DNA of 7,975 nt from an uncultured Pseudomonadota bacterium (lineage in GTDB: Bacteria; Myxococcota_A; UBA796; UBA9615). The notes beneath the pieces are model-generated. The model was not told where the DNA came from. It worked only from the letters and a program-made list of their open reading frames with translations, and ran no database searches. The stretch covers positions 1 to 7,975 of the forward strand of contig CALCXL010000709.1 of assembly GCA_937907595.1 (NCBI GenBank), given 5' to 3'. This document shows positions 5,975 to 7,975 of the stretch, piece after piece (the first letter of the stretch is position 1; each line of letters opens with the position of its first letter). Made by a program: the position numbers and the translations under genes.

Positions 5975-7864
5975 ATGGGGGGGTGCGTGACCAGGTCCTC
6001 AGTCGACCACGACTGCGCTACGACGTTCCCCCTCCACCGGGCCGGCCTGGTGCCGGTCGGGCGGCTGCGGGGTCGTCTGGTCCTGCCGTCGTACCAGCGC
6101 GGCTACCGATGGAAGCGGGTCCATGTCCAGGAGCTGCTCACCGACCTCGCCGCCTTCGCTGCCGGCCCCGCCGACGGCCGGTTCTACTTCCTGCAGCCGG
6201 TGGTGGTCTGTGGATCGGGGGAGCGTTGGGAGCTCGTCGACGGCCAGCAACGGCTGACCACGCTGTATCTGGTCGGTCGGGTCCTGCGTCGGATCGCCGG
6301 CCCAGCGGCGCCCGCCCTGCCCGAATACACGCTCGCGTACGAGACGCGGCAGCAGACCGGCGAGTTCCTGGCGACCTTCGATGGAGCCCTCGGCGCCGTC
6401 GATCCTGAAGCCGTGACCGTGGATGCCTTCCACCTGCGGGACGCGGCGCAGACGATCGAGGAGTGGGCGGCCGACAACCCCGCGGCAGCGCGGAGCGTCC
6501 TGGAGTTGATCTGCGAGCGCGACCCCGCCGAACGGACCGCGCGCGTGATGTGGTACCCGGTTGAGCGCGCCGCCCAGGCCGATCCCCGGAACCTGTTCAG
6601 CCGCCTCAACGAAGGCCGCATCCCCTTGACCGACGCCGAGCTGGTGCGCGCGGTCCTCCTGGGCTCCTCGATCGGTGCCGACGAGGCGGCGACGGAGGGG
6701 GAGCGCCGGCGGATGGCGGCGGAGTGGGACGCCATCGAGAAGCGCCTCCACGACGACGAGTACTGGGCGTTCCTGTGCGAGGGCGACGCCACGGACCACG
6801 TGGACGGCACGCCCAGGATGGACCACCTCTTCCGGGTCCTCTACCAGCGGGATCGGTCGGGTTCCCGAGCCGACGGGGCGGCCGCCGACGTCCGGACCCC
6901 CAACGCCTCGAACCAACACGCCGTGTTCCAGCACATCCACCGCCGGATCCTGCAGGAGGGGCCGGGGCCGTTCTGGGATGAGTTCCGGCTGCTGACTGCG
7001 ACCCTGGAGACCTGGTGGGCGGACCGCGAGCTGCGGCACCTGGTGGGCTTCCTCGTCGCGACGGCGGGGCGTGATGGAGACGCGGTGAAGCTGCTGTCCC
7101 AGCTCCTGGCAAAACGGCACCAGCCGGGCTGCGGTCGGCAGCAGTTCGCCGCCGAGGTCCGCGAGCGCTGCTGGCGCCGGGTGGCGGGGAAGGGTCTGGC
7201 GCGGCCGGTCTCCGACGTGCTCGCCGGGCTCCACTACGGGCAGCGCGCGCAGGTTCGGGCGACCCTGCTGCTGTTCAACGTCCTGGTGCTGCTGCACCGC
7301 AAGGATGGGGGCACCTTCTCCTTCCACGCCTTCCGCACCGGGAAGTGGGACATCGAGCATGTCCACCCCAAGGCGGGCGGCACCACCAACGCCGGCAAGA
7401 AGGCGGCTTGGGCGCAGGTGATCCTGGACGACGCGGGCACGGTCCAGCAGCTTGACCCCCCGGAGCTGAAGGACCGACTCCGGGCGCTCACGCAAGACGA
7501 CGTCGCCGAAGGGGACAGCTTCAAGGCGATCTACGAGGCCGTGCGGGCGCGCTTCGGCGGGGGCGAGGAGGAGGACGGGGACGCCATCAACCGGATCGGC
7601 AACCTCGTCCTGCTCAACAGCCGGGTCAACCAGAGCATCGGGAACCAGATCTTCTCCATCAAGCGGACCGCGGTGATCCGCAACGACTTGGAGGGCGCCT
7701 TCGTCCCCCCGGCCACCCGGAACGTCTTCCTCAAGTACTACACCCACGGCGAGGCCCCGAACCTCTACACCTGGTCTCGCCGGGACCAGCGCGCCTACGT
7801 GAGGGAGATGACGGTCTGCTTTGAGCGGTTCCGGGCCGACCCCGCGACCCGGCGGCGGTCGTGA
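5975..7864 (+). CDS. GmrSD-like DUF262-DUF1524 protein (putative modification-dependent nuclease)
   Basis: 629 residues from ATG 5975. The N-terminal DUF262 (GmrS/ParB-like NTPase) domain shows PSYQRGYRW (38-46), VDGQQRLTT (88-96) and LFSRLNEGRIPLTDAELVR (207-225). A helical middle follows (about 230-440). The C-terminal DUF1524 (GmrD-type His-Me/HNH nuclease) domain shows DIEHVHP (459-465), with H462 and H464 as catalytic candidates, and NRIGNLVLLNSRVNQSIGN (539-557) followed by K563. All hallmark residues are present, so an active enzyme is expected. In studied relatives (GmrSD, SspE, BrxU) DUF262 uses NTP and DUF1524 cuts or nicks DNA, often in response to a modification on phage or host DNA; that function here is inferred. 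Start: ATG 5975 and GTG 5987 (after GGGGGG) are both in frame and close; neither has a strong ribosome-binding site. The frame stays open further upstream (to 5843) but that translation looks non-coding. The stop overlaps the GTG start of another DUF262-like gene. Confidence 0.92.
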   Translation: MGGCVTRSSVDHDCATTFPLHRAGLVPVGRLRGRLVLPSYQRGYRWKRVHVQELLTDLAAFAAGPADGRFYFLQPVVVCGSGERWELVDGQQRLTTLYLVGRVLRRIAGPAAPALPEYTLAYETRQQTGEFLATFDGALGAVDPEAVTVDAFHLRDAAQTIEEWAADNPAAARSVLELICERDPAERTARVMWYPVERAAQADPRNLFSRLNEGRIPLTDAELVRAVLLGSSIGADEAATEGERRRMAAEWDAIEKRLHDDEYWAFLCEGDATDHVDGTPRMDHLFRVLYQRDRSGSRADGAAADVRTPNASNQHAVFQHIHRRILQEGPGPFWDEFRLLTATLETWWADRELRHLVGFLVATAGRDGDAVKLLSQLLAKRHQPGCGRQQFAAEVRERCWRRVAGKGLARPVSDVLAGLHYGQRAQVRATLLLFNVLVLLHRKDGGTFSFHAFRTGKWDIEHVHPKAGGTTNAGKKAAWAQVILDDAGTVQQLDPPELKDRLRALTQDDVAEGDSFKAIYEAVRARFGGGEEEDGDAINRIGNLVLLNSRVNQSIGNQIFSIKRTAVIRNDLEGAFVPPATRNVFLKYYTHGEAPNLYTWSRRDQRAYVREMTVCFERFRADPATRRRS

Positions 7865-7975
7865 GCGACTCGCGCTCCTTCTACGGCCTCTTCCGGCCGC
7901 GGGGCGACGCGCGGGCGCTGTCCGCGGTTCGGGTGCCGCGTCTGCAGCGTGACTATGCGCAGGGCCGCACCAACC
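7861..7975 (+). CDS. N-terminus of a second DUF262-family protein (3' truncated by window edge)
   Basis: 38 codons are visible, from GTG 7861 (MSDSRSFYGLFRPRGDARAL...) to the window end. The segment RVPRLQRDYAQGR matches the N-terminal motif of DUF262 proteins (hydrophobic-P-x-x-Q-R-x-Y-x-x-G-R) and corresponds to LPSYQRGYRW in the upstream protein. The GTG overlaps the upstream TGA (GTGA) with no clear ribosome-binding site of its own, so translation is probably coupled. Whether it has a DUF1524 nuclease or another effector domain cannot be seen. The assignment rests on one short motif plus context. Confidence 0.72.
   Translation, partial: MSDSRSFYGLFRPRGDARALSAVRVPRLQRDYAQGRTN

Noticed and set aside
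5999..7747. Long open frame (582 codons) on the minus strand opposite the DUF262-DUF1524 gene
   Set aside because: It is the antisense of a gene with clear conserved motifs; long antisense frames are expected when third positions are almost all G or C. Its translation shows no family features.

Overview
The window is a high-GC stretch (about 70 % by eye) with strong G/C preference at third codon positions and tightly packed genes. Several junctions are stop/start overlaps (ATGA at 327-330 and 4588-4591, GTGA at 7861-7864). A lipoprotein signal and a secreted, barrel-like protein point to a Gram-negative bacterium. The flavour of the proteins would fit Myxococcota or a related high-GC lineage, but this is an inference and nothing here fixes the taxonomy. 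No RNA genes, IS elements, transposase, CRISPR array or integrase were seen.

Layout, left to right. (1) 1-330, plus strand: the 3' end of a membrane protein, overlapping by its stop codon (2) a 471-residue protein built from two tandem gamma-glutamylcyclotransferase-like halves, in which only the C-terminal half keeps the loop and acidic residue expected for catalysis. (3) A convergent spacer (1743-1932), then two minus-strand genes: an AraC-family regulator (3933 to 2950) followed 81 bp later by an alpha/beta hydrolase (2868 to 1933). (4) Divergent from the regulator, across 79 bp, a plus-strand pair that overlaps by ATGA: a small exported, probably outer-membrane barrel protein (4013-4591) and a lipoprotein alpha/beta hydrolase of the prolyl-aminopeptidase type (4588-5640). 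(5) A 334-bp non-coding stretch with a hairpin and a 14-nt perfect palindrome. (6) A GmrSD-like DUF262-DUF1524 protein (5975-7864) overlapping the start of a second DUF262-like gene that runs off the window.

How the genes may work together. The AraC regulator sits between two hydrolase genes and probably controls one or both flanks; this is inferred from arrangement only. The barrel/lipoprotein pair looks like an envelope module. The DUF262 pair resembles modification-dependent restriction or anti-phage systems (GmrSD, SspE, BrxU) and is the best candidate for an accessory defence system, but its second gene is cut by the window edge.
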